Shown here: piece by piece, positions 1 to 9,277 of the stretch
Position numbering within the stretch: the first letter of the stretch is position 1
How the letters are laid out: each line of letters opens with the position of its first letter
Assembly (NCBI GenBank): GCA_001969505.1
Contig: LSSK01000010.1
Span: forward strand, 1 to 64,000
Direction: 5' to 3'
Length of the DNA: 64,000 bases
DNA from: Zancudomyces culisetae
Taxonomy: Eukaryota; Kickxellomycota; Harpellomycetes; Harpellales; Legeriomycetaceae
Notes under the pieces: model-generated
What the model was told of the DNA's origin: nothing
The model's input: the letters and a program-made list of their open reading frames with translations, nothing else
Databases searched by the model: none
Position numbers and translations under genes: made by a program

Positions 1-1078
1 GATCTTTTCATATATCCGTACTTCTGACCAACTCCTTTGATTGATTGAAAATAGTTGATATTTTGAATTGGGAACAAAAAAACAAACACATATCTTCTAA
101 CAAAAACAAAAACAGGATGAAAAAAAGATGAAAAAAAGATGAAAGCTCAACTCAACTTTGTTATTCCCAACAAACTCAATTCAATATAATCTCGAATCTA
201 TTCAAATCTCAGTTAATATACTGGGGTTTATGTAACATTCATCTAAAGATGCCGGTACAACCGAGAAAATTCCCTATGGTAACATAAAAATATACCGCTA
301 TTAGATGAAAACCACTACCTCATCTTTTCCAGATTAAGCCTAAGCTTCCAAAACAAAACACTCGCAATATTTTCAATATTCCGTTCATCGGGATGGCTCT
401 AATTAAATATCAGTTGAGTGGGTGTGTACTTACGAGATATTGGTAGAGTAGTGGAATAATGTATCAGTATTCTATTGGTTATCTTTCAAATACAAGTTTT
501 CTTTTGAAGGAGGTTAAGGGTGAGTACGTTTATGGGTAACTAAAAGGGCCAATCGTTATTCCGAGAATGCTAATGATCAAATAAGCACAACCCCTTCATT
601 GATACAACAATTGATCCAGAAGTGGCTGCAGATATAGTTATGTGCTTTGTTAATAGGCTTATTTATTTGTTGTGTAGAATCCCAGATTCTATCTAGACTC
701 AACTTGCTTTTTTTTTACTCAAAAATAAACGGATTAATATGAACTTTTTAATACGTAAATGATATTGAGCAACTAATAGTTAATGATACACAATTTTGTG
801 CGATTCAAGCTATCACAAATTTGCCAATGCAGTAGCATTAAGTATATTGTATTACAATTACAATCTATCTCTTACTTTCTCCTATCCTAACTATTTGTAA
901 AAAAAAGCACTATTATTTAATTCTTATTTGCTCAAATACAGCCAGATGAGCTAAAGTCTAAAAAATTAACGTGACAAAAAGTAACAAGTTATTGTAGCCC
1001 AGTATATCTTATATTCGATTCTCATTCACCTCTTCTCCGCCTCCTTTCCCTTCCAATAAGCGCTGAAAATCTAATCCC
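1..1078. other. AT-rich spacer, no gene seen
   Basis: I found no convincing coding region. Near positions 116-144 there is a short tandem repeat of an A-rich 11-mer beginning GATGA. On the minus strand around 430 there is a strong donor-like CTC|GTAAGT, but I found no open exon upstream of it that resembles a known protein. The right end is the downstream flank of the minus-strand gene that stops at 1079. Confidence 0.5.
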
Positions 1079-3559
1079 CTAAGGCTTAATCAATAAATTC
1101 GTAATGTCCTTTGTAATTGGCAGAAGGGAATCAATCAGTAGCAGCATATAAATGCTCGACCTGAATGTATGCGGTTTTTTATAATCCACAACTTTTCTTT
1201 TGTCCATAACCCCGGTTTTGCTAGATAACAAACCAAAAGACAAAAGAGTTGGCGGGATCTTTACACAAAACGCATCATACAACGATGACGAAAGCTCCAA
1301 CAGTCCAACCTTGGTCATAGCATATGTCTCCAACCTTCGGTAGTCATATCCGTGGTAGAATTCCAATTTGAATTTCGACAACAGATATGCGAATTCTGAA
1401 TACCAAAACGGCGCCTTTGTCATCAAGTAATTAAACATCGCATAGTCTTTTGGATTTCTCTGTCCGCCGATCGTGTCTAGAGTACTCCCATCCCTTTGCA
1501 TTCCAAAGTGACCCCTTTCTCCCCCATTCTCAGCTTCTGTTTTAAAAATCGGCTGTTCGGAGTCTGTGTCAAAGAACATTTTTTGCAACGAAAATACGTT
1601 TGATGTAATACTGCTAAATACTGACTTATAAAACAGCCACCTAAATACCAACCGCGATGCAACCACAAAACAAACAACCCCACTCAAATAATACCCCGAG
1701 AATTCTCTCAGCAACAATATAGAATACACAAATATCTCGCTTATTGACCCTACATGTTTAGCCACCAGCGCTGCAAAACCCAGCCCAAAATTCGCAATAG
1801 CTCCATTATTATCCAAATGTTTCGATTTGAGCTTTTCCACAACGTCGTTATAACATAACTTCGAGACAAATTGCCCAAATATCTTGGTTAGCACGCTGAA
1901 GCCAATTGCTTTAATAAACTTTGTGAGTGCTGTTGACTCAATCGCCTTGTTTTCGCCTTTTGAGTATACCACCGACAATAATGCAATGAACCTATCAAAT
2001 GCTTTTGCCGAATATACTGGGTTTGCTGCTGATAATCCAGCTGTGGCCGCCAACATCGTATAGAAACCAACTCCTTTTGAAAACATACCTGAGCCATAAT
2101 ACATTGTCTTTTTATCACTTATCACATTTCCTTGATCCACAATTCCAAGTCTACTTTCAGTTGGTCGGGTTTGGCTCGAGATCTGGACGTACTTATGCGC
2201 CTTGTACCCCAAAAACAAGCTACTGCTCTCATTTTTCTCACGCTGTATGCTATACTCACTACCATGCATCCAGTTTTGATTTGTGCTAATATCTCGAGGC
2301 CCGTGGTGATCGTACGAATCCATGTAACGCCGGTCATAATCGTATTTATATGCATTAGTCCTGTTTTCAATGCTGTTAATGCCATCCCCGTGCCAATACT
2401 CATGCCCATTCCTGTAAACTCCATCATCTTGCTGTCTGAAATATGGGGGATATGCCATAGCTACTTCTTTGCCTCTTCTACCTCTTGGATCCCGTTCGTC
2501 AAGATCTTCACCACCTCTGGCTAGTACGAAATCGCCGTTATCCTTTAAATAATAGCCGTTTGATACATACGTATAGTCCACCCCCTGCTTATCTCGTTCA
2601 CTTCCACCGCCCTCTCCTCTTTGGCCTACGCTATTATAGGCTCTACTGGCTTCATGCTGGTTATTATATCCCCTAATAGCCCTATTTCTTATAGCTGGCG
2701 TTTTTTCATCAATTCCCCAGTAATTCTCATGAGCAAAATCTCGGTTGGGGCCTCTTCCTCTTGCACCATTGTTCTCGTAGTAGTTGTGGTTGGCACTAAC
2801 AGAATCATTCCAATAGTTCTGGTCATTGTATTCTTCGTAATTATGACTGTAGACCTTTGGACCATCCATGCCTTTTTGATTGTCACTATATACTCCCTTT
2901 TCACCAGCGAGTTCTACTTCGTCTTGATGCCATTTTTTTACACTTTTTTGGTCAAAGTATTCACTTTCCGCATTCCCAACATCTATTTCATCCTTTGAAG
3001 CCTGTTTTAACAAAAGCTTTGCCTCTTTAAGTTTCTTCACGGTCCTCCGATATGCAGACTGGGCACCAAATAGTATATTACTGCTGTATCCTGTTGCATT
3101 TGAGGTCACTGACTCCATTTCAGAACGATCCTCTTCATTTCCAAATCGCCATGTCGCTTGTGAATCATTCGACAACGAAGATCGAGCCGTTAGTGGCTCT
3201 TCCGAGTCTATCAATACCATTTTTGCACTTCGGTGTAGCTCCGCATTCAGTGCATCTTCGTTGTGAATATACCTATCTTTGTTTTCATTTTGGTTGAGTA
3301 TATATTCATTCAATAATTTTGGCTCATTGCTGCTGGAGGGCTTTCTATTTGTGGGTAAATTCCAGATTCTGCTAGTATCTTCAAAGGGAGCTGATTCGCC
3401 GAGATTGTATTTCGCAATGTTTTTCTTTTCTTTTTCCTTCTTGGTGTTAATTCTTAGTTCTCCGCCCAATCGTTCGAGAGAGTTGTAATTATACTGTGTC
3501 TTGGGTTTTTCGTGTGGTTCACCCACCAAAGTCTCCTCTTTTGTTACGACCTCGCTCAT
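1079..3559 (-). CDS. Hypothetical low-complexity protein with hydrophobic C-terminal part (826 aa)
   Basis: I do not recognise the family. The intact frame begins at the ATG at 3559 and is 826 residues long. Residues about 1-230 are charged and Ser/Asn-rich. Residues about 230-480 are dominated by Tyr, Asn, Gly, Asp and Arg, like an intrinsically disordered segment. From about residue 490 to the end the protein turns hydrophobic, with several candidate membrane segments (for instance near FVYSILLLREFSGYYLSG and VVCFVVASRLVFRWLF) and a last one near SSIYMLLLIDSLLP. No cleavable signal peptide is visible. The layout, a long disordered head on a membrane-embedded tail, resembles some organelle-shaping or peroxisomal membrane proteins, but I see no diagnostic motif. 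Length and the unbroken frame make it very likely a real gene. Confidence 0.8.
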   Translation of the reverse strand: MSEVVTKEETLVGEPHEKPKTQYNYNSLERLGGELRINTKKEKEKKNIAKYNLGESAPFEDTSRIWNLPTNRKPSSSNEPKLLNEYILNQNENKDRYIHNEDALNAELHRSAKMVLIDSEEPLTARSSLSNDSQATWRFGNEEDRSEMESVTSNATGYSSNILFGAQSAYRRTVKKLKEAKLLLKQASKDEIDVGNAESEYFDQKSVKKWHQDEVELAGEKGVYSDNQKGMDGPKVYSHNYEEYNDQNYWNDSVSANHNYYENNGARGRGPNRDFAHENYWGIDEKTPAIRNRAIRGYNNQHEASRAYNSVGQRGEGGGSERDKQGVDYTYVSNGYYLKDNGDFVLARGGEDLDERDPRGRRGKEVAMAYPPYFRQQDDGVYRNGHEYWHGDGINSIENRTNAYKYDYDRRYMDSYDHHGPRDISTNQNWMHGSEYSIQREKNESSSLFLGYKAHKYVQISSQTRPTESRLGIVDQGNVISDKKTMYYGSGMFSKGVGFYTMLAATAGLSAANPVYSAKAFDRFIALLSVVYSKGENKAIESTALTKFIKAIGFSVLTKIFGQFVSKLCYNDVVEKLKSKHLDNNGAIANFGLGFAALVAKHVGSISEIFVYSILLLREFSGYYLSGVVCFVVASRLVFRWLFYKSVFSSITSNVFSLQKMFFDTDSEQPIFKTEAENGGERGHFGMQRDGSTLDTIGGQRNPKDYAMFNYLMTKAPFWYSEFAYLLSKFKLEFYHGYDYRRLETYAMTKVGLLELSSSLYDAFCVKIPPTLLSFGLLSSKTGVMDKRKVVDYKKPHTFRSSIYMLLLIDSLLPITKDITNLLIKP

Positions 3560-5829
3560 GCTTATATACCCTCTGTTATTTAGATATTTTAATTATTGTT
3601 ATTCACTAATGTTGTTTACTTTGCCCGTCCGAGTTTGATTTTTGATTTTTTCAAGGATATTTGCGCTACTTCCCTTCAAATGACTTTGTTGTACGTTCTA
3701 TAATTCTTTATTCTAGCTGTTATATATCCATTTATGCTCTTTAAACAAAGGTGCCCATTAAAAAGTAAGAGTTTGTGACACCATTTCGTTCAAAAACATA
3801 TAATGAAAGAAAATCTCAAAAAGTAGAGGATAGTTTGTGTTTGACTACGAGTCAGGCTTTTTACTTTCCTCTTTGTACTATTTAGGTATTTTATTTTATT
3901 TTACTTTATTTTATTTTGGAACAAGGTAAATGGTGTATGCCCTCTTCTACCAAGCAATGACATTTAAAGTTAGTTTGTGCCATCCAAGCTTACAGCTATT
4001 TTTCCATTTCCCAGTATTTTCCTGCATCTAAAAATCAGCAGTAAAAAAAAAATTACCAAATTTAACTGAAGAGCCAAACAATGAACATGAAACGTGAATG
4101 GGTCAGCTGTACAACCATATTGTTTCTCCAGATGCCCTGGTAATTATCTATATTTTTTATATTTATTCCCCTGGCCCAAGCCTGAGCTGAAATGAAACCA
4201 CCAGGCATAACGACCACCACCATCCATTGGCCTTTGTTTGATTTTTATCTACTTGTTTCCAAGTTTATTTCATTCCTGTAATCCGCCTTTTTATCAGTAT
4301 TATCATTTCTATTGTCACCAATATTATTTTCCAGTTTTCTTTTTCCATCAGCAATGACAGAAAATATGAAAATACCCTACATCTTACATAATCGACAGCC
4401 AAAGCATTGTCTGGATTCTACTATCACATGCCACAGCTGGGAAACCCACACTTGATTAGCGTATCTAAAGAAAGAAAAAAAAGATATCAAACAACAACCG
4501 CATAGTATTTTTGGATATGTTCTGAGGAAACATCTGGCTCAACACCCTTTCGCCTCTCAAAAATAAAAGGGAAAACCGGTGCAAAAAGGTAATATCACAA
4601 ACGCGAATTGCAGCAGCAGGAAATATATTCGTCTTTTATATCAACCCCAACTCTAGCTTCGAGATATGTATATAAAAGTACCTATTGTCATGAAAAGACG
4701 CAAATAACGTCAAGTGAACATCATTGTTTTATCTGAATACATAATGTTGATTTTATGATATTGAGCTATAAAAAACAAAACCCGGTCAATTACTTTTTTC
4801 TGAAGCATGTTTATATCCAGACAAGGGAGATAAAGAGCAAATCCCGTTGTTTGTACTCCCTCCGTTTTCCTGAATCATTCTGTCCTACTCAATATTCTCT
4901 ATACAAGTCACAATAAAAGTGTAGTAACCTGGCATATAGCAGTGCTACGCACACACAATTTTCGCATGTACCGATTATATAGATGATACACCAACACTTG
5001 AATAACTAAACACTTTGAATGCTGTGTCATCCAACCTTCTGCACTCGAAAAAAAAACTCCCTTGGGTGACACTGACAACCCTACATCAATACAAGTAAAT
5101 ATGGTGTTTCCACCCACAAACAGTCTCTTCTAACGTTCTCTCCTCTGATTTTTTGTGGTTTTTGTGACTACTAGGATAAGTAACGGGCTCTTTTCTCCCT
5201 TTCAACAATACATTCTTTCCATTACCACTTTCAATATTGTTCTTAATGCTTTTAATACATGTTTGTATCCGTTTTTTTTTGAATTTTGCAGACATTCTTG
5301 ACTATTGGGCCATTAAAAAAATATTTTATCAATCGGAAAATCGGAATAAAATTTTTATCAACAATAACAATAACAATCAAAAATCAAACTTGTTAACTAC
5401 AAAATAGTGAATATTTTCTATACATCATTAAATTCAAAGTGGAACTGCTTTACTACGAAAATACAACCAGAGCGACATTATACTACATTATACTATACTG
5501 AAGGTGCGTAATTTCAGAGATTTTTATTATTTTATAAGCATGTGTGAAAATGATCAATTAATGATCACCAACTCTGAGTTTTAGATCAAATTTAGAGTTG
5601 ATCATTTTTTAGCTCTAAAAGATTCGTGTACTCTTTTATTCTAGAGCTCAGATCCCTTTTAAAACATTTTATTGTTTTTAAACACGAAAACTAATCATAA
5701 AATTATTAAATTACTAATAGTTAAAGCAATACTGCCTCTGGCCAATTTTTGATTTTACAACTCTCACACTCCCACCCAGTAAAAGCAAAACTATACAACG
5801 ATAATAAAAAGATATACAAGAAAAGGAAA
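3560..5829. other. Intergenic region between divergent genes
   Basis: This 2.3 kb separates the minus-strand hypothetical gene from the plus-strand bL36m gene, so it should hold both promoters. I saw no coding exon. It contains a TTTTA-type repeat near 3886-3917 and an inverted repeat at 5561-5605, listed separately. Confidence 0.5.
5561..5605. repeat. Inverted repeat upstream of bL36m
   Basis: The left arm ATGATC..AACTCT is matched by AGAGTTGATCAT on the right, with a three-base bulge in the left arm and a loop of about 18 bases. A second, shorter GATCAATTAATGATC near-palindrome overlaps its left edge. It lies about 225 bases before the bL36m start codon, in the likely promoter or leader. 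Function is unknown. Confidence 0.5.
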
Positions 5830-6075
5830 ATGTTTGGAGTTTTTAAATCATTTTCGGGCTTCAAAGCTCTAAAGCAATTGTCAGCTCTCAAATTCAACAA
5901 CATCCCTAAAGCACACTCCATGGTGCCTTCAAGTCACATTCTAGGATTACTTCGAGGAATGAAGGTGCGAGCTTCAGTCAAATTAATGTGTGATGGCTGC
6001 AAATTTGTCAGACGCCGCAAAAGATTGTTTGTCATTTGTAGCAAAGATGCCAAACACAAGCAGAGACAAGGATAA
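5830..6075 (+). CDS. RTC6: Mitochondrial large-subunit ribosomal protein bL36m
   Basis: This 81-residue protein has the bacterial-type L36 fold at its C-terminus (residues 44-81). The core reads [14 protein letters not shown], then [15 protein letters not shown], which is the family pattern. The zinc ligands are visible as Cys54, Cys57, Cys70 and His76. Residues 1-43 are basic, Ser-rich and nearly free of acidic residues, as expected for a mitochondrial presequence. bL36m sits in the mitochondrial large ribosomal subunit, where it helps fold rRNA near the peptidyl transferase region. I chose the ATG at 5830 over an in-frame one at 5749 because it leaves a typical presequence, while the upstream extension looks like leader. 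The symbol follows the yeast name for mitochondrial L36. No intron is needed. Confidence 0.93.
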   Translation: MFGVFKSFSGFKALKQLSALKFNNIPKAHSMVPSSHILGLLRGMKVRASVKLMCDGCKFVRRRKRLFVICSKDAKHKQRQG

Positions 6076-6770
6076 GATAAAGGGAAAATAGTGGAAAGTT
6101 TGATAGAGATTATTGTGTATAATGAACTTGTGCATGTATCCAAAAACAAAACAAAACAAAACAAAAAATAACCCTCTGTACTAGTGGAAGTAACTTGATT
6201 TAGATAATGGGCTGGTTTTTGACTTTTTCGATTATAGTAGAATACCCATAACAAAATGAAATAAATAAAAATACATCAAACATCCATCACTAATCGTGGT
6301 GCAGCCTCTATTACTAGTCTTTTGGTGAGAAGTACATTCCGTTTAAATGGACTGAAAATGCGTAGGTAAGACAGAGTGAAAGATATCATGTTAGTTCATT
6401 GAATTGCTGCTAACCACTCTAATTTGAAAGTTTTGCCAAGCCGTAATGGCTCCCAGTCGCTAGCTCAAAACTAAGTTGTGGATTTGAGATGTACCATACT
6501 ATTATAGTAGCAGTCAACACACATTCCTTCTTTTTAGTGTCAAGCAGTGTGCTTAAAATATATTCGAGAGCAAAAGATATAGAGATACCATGCTACTACA
6601 CAAATCGTCGTTGACGGTGCATCTCCACAGCACCTACTGTATATAAACGTGATTATAATTATATAGTGTAATGTATATAAATCGTAATATTAAAAAACTA
6701 ACAAAAAAAAAGGAGGAAAGACCAAATACCAAACTGAATACTATACCCAAATAAATATTAAAAAAAAAGT
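6076..6770. other. Spacer between convergent bL36m and MVD1
   Basis: This tail-to-tail spacer should carry both 3' ends. It contains an AAAAC microsatellite near 6145-6168 and no coding exon that I can support. Confidence 0.5.
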
Positions 6771-8084
6771 CTAGTCTTTGGCACGTCTAGGCATTCCAGA
6801 AACATTAAGAAGGCTTGCTGAGCATGGCTTGTTCCTGGGGCCATCACCAATATTTGTATGAATAATACGACGCACTGATCCTGGCTCAAATGTTGGAAGC
6901 AGTTCGAAGGTCTTTGGTGTGGCCTTGAGATATTCCTCAAAGCCAGAAGCTGTAGGAGCATCAGCAGATCTGAAGATACCGAATGGGTCGGGGAAATACA
7001 CACTGGTTGGCTGGAGTGTAGCTGGGGGGAAGTGAGATGCAATGTACTCTACCAATTCCTTAACATTGTTTTTCAGAACAAAAATAACTGCATTAGCACC
7101 AGCGTCAAATGTATATGCTGCACGAATGCCCAAAGGCTCTCCGGTTGCAGGATCAACTTGGCTGTTAAACCTGTGGACTAGTGTGATGATTCCGCGAGAT
7201 ACATCATTCAGATAAAAGATTGGTGGGAAAGTGTCCAAACATACAGCATGGAATTGATTGGAATCCTTCATGGCAATTGTTGCAAATGAATTAAAATCTT
7301 TTTCCAGTATTGCCTGTTCCATTTGTTTTATCCTTTTGGGGGCAACTTCGTTAACACGGAGTGGGAAAAGTTCTGAGGTTTTGACTGTGGTTGACATACC
7401 TGAAGTTGATGGTGTGGATTTCTTAACATCAGAGACAACCAGGATCAGTGCTTCCAACTCTGGCCAGTGACTCTCTGGTGCAATGCTTACGGCACACGAA
7501 TCCTCACCTGATGGATCCACTCCGTGCTGCCATTCCACAAACCCGCCGTACAAACTGCGGCATGCGGAACCGCTTCCTCTTCTTGCAATCTTGGATAGCT
7601 CTGATGCTGTCAAGTCAAGCTCTAGAACTTTGGAAATACAAACTGCCAATGCTGCATATCCACTTGATGAAGATGCCAGACCCGCTGCGGTGGGGAAGTT
7701 GTTTTCGGAGGCAATGTGGAGTTTCCATTCGCTTAATGGCTTTTCACCCTCAGCCAAAGGTCCCAGGGTTTTTTCCTTTTCTTTTCTGATTGCTCTCAAG
7801 GTTACCAATACTGTTGTCAATCTAGGTGAGTTGGAAATAGTTTCCTCAATTCCATTTAGCCAGAATCTGTCATCTGTATAAGAACTTGATGCTCGAACCG
7901 TGGTCTTTGTGTTTAGATGATCTTGATTCAAAGTGCAGGATATTGAAGAGTTTGTTGGAAGAATAAGATCGTTATTTCTTTTTCCCCAGTATTTTACTAC
8001 CGCAATGTTTACAGGAGTTGTGACTGTGGCTTCGTGCAATTCCCGTTCGCTCAACTCACATATTTGTGCGCCTTCGACCTCCAT
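6771..8084 (-). CDS. MVD1: Diphosphomevalonate (mevalonate-5-pyrophosphate) decarboxylase
   Basis: The enzyme uses ATP to decarboxylate mevalonate diphosphate to isopentenyl diphosphate, the last step of the mevalonate pathway feeding sterols, quinones, dolichol and prenylation. The 437-residue product is full length for the GHMP-kinase-superfamily decarboxylases. The N-terminal TPVNIAVVKYWGKRN holds the conserved Lys31. The phosphate-binding loop is FPTAAGLASSSSGYAALA at residues 130-147, followed by ARRGSGSACRSLYGGFVEW (about 167-185). The catalytic Asp is D327 in YTFDAGANAV. In the yeast and human enzymes this last motif reads DAGPNAV, so the Pro-to-Ala change next to the active site is a small peculiarity. 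The ATG at 8084 is the only sensible start. No intron is visible. Confidence 0.97.
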   Translation of the reverse strand: MEVEGAQICELSERELHEATVTTPVNIAVVKYWGKRNNDLILPTNSSISCTLNQDHLNTKTTVRASSSYTDDRFWLNGIEETISNSPRLTTVLVTLRAIRKEKEKTLGPLAEGEKPLSEWKLHIASENNFPTAAGLASSSSGYAALAVCISKVLELDLTASELSKIARRGSGSACRSLYGGFVEWQHGVDPSGEDSCAVSIAPESHWPELEALILVVSDVKKSTPSTSGMSTTVKTSELFPLRVNEVAPKRIKQMEQAILEKDFNSFATIAMKDSNQFHAVCLDTFPPIFYLNDVSRGIITLVHRFNSQVDPATGEPLGIRAAYTFDAGANAVIFVLKNNVKELVEYIASHFPPATLQPTSVYFPDPFGIFRSADAPTASGFEEYLKATPKTFELLPTFEPGSVRRIIHTNIGDGPRNKPCSASLLNVSGMPRRAKD

Positions 8085-9277
8085 TTTCGTGTGTTCAAAT
8101 TAGGACTTTATAAGCAAATTAATTTTATTACAAATCTTGCAAATGTATTATGGCAGACAAAACCAAAAGCTATTGTTGTTAAGGACGAATATTGTCCACT
8201 ATTGTTTTTTTTTTTTTAATGTTAAAGGCCGCAGGCTTTTTTTCTTTTGTTTAGTTTTTTTATTATTACTGTTTTAAACTTATTAAAAATTTTGGGCAAT
8301 TTCTAAAAATTGAATTGATATCGGTGGAAAATTTGTACTGCATTAGCATGTGCACTGGTTAATTTTAACTGCAAGGATTTATTTTCAATGGTATTGTTTC
8401 CTAACTATTGGGAACTAGCTATTGAGTATAGTTTGATCAACAACAAAGTAAATAAAAACATCATACTATCAAAAAAAATCAAAAAAGCATCATACTAATT
8501 GCATGGGCAGATTTTTAGACCTGGTTTATTGTTATTTTAGCTGAAATGTTTGGTCAAAAAACAACAGCATAGGAACATTCGCTCTAAAAAAAATTTTTTA
8601 TGCACATTTAAATGTTTGGTCCAATTGGACAGTCTAAACCATATAGTGCAATGTCTTGTAAACCCCCCTTCCTTCAAACTAAACAACCACTCACAATTCG
8701 CCTGGTAACCCAATGTTGTGCACATGTTTGCACCACCAAGATGTACTTTTTCTTGACCAAAAACAAAAAAAAAAACATCTGAAATCAAATTTTACAGGAT
8801 ATTTCCATCTCCCGCATTCTCAAGCCACCGGTATCCGTCTGAGCAAAATAAAGGGGGCGAACTGAGCTTTTTAGTAAATAGTTCATGGGTCAGGGAGTGC
8901 TGCGGTCTGTTCGGTTTCAGATGTGCTGAACCGATCATAGAAGCGCTCTGGCTAAAGTATAACTTGCATGAACAAGACAACTTAAGTATGTTGTATCATT
9001 GGCTACATAGATGGAAATCAACAGATCTTCATGAAAGAAGAAAAAAGCAAACCGGGGTTACTGGAACTAACACTGCATTCCTAGTTATTATTACATATTC
9101 ATTACTCATATGCCTATATACGCTTAAAAGCATTTCAAGTGTGCCAATCCACTCTAAATGACAACACCAACGAGTCACACATACATGCACACATGCATAC
9201 ATACATACATAACACAAAAACAATAATAAAACAAAAAGAACATAACCATCAGATACTCTGGGCTTTATTCTAATCTA
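8085..9277. other. Spacer upstream of MVD1 and downstream of RIC1
   Basis: Both flanking genes are on the minus strand, so this should hold the MVD1 promoter (left part) and the RIC1 3' end (right part). It has T-rich runs near 8210-8270 and an ACAT/CATA repeat near 9176-9211. No coding exon was recognised. Confidence 0.5.

Noticed and set aside
2132-2998. Several plus-strand open frames of 60-130 codons
   Set aside because: They lie antisense to the 826-residue minus-strand gene. They mirror its low-complexity Tyr/Asn segment and show no independent motif.
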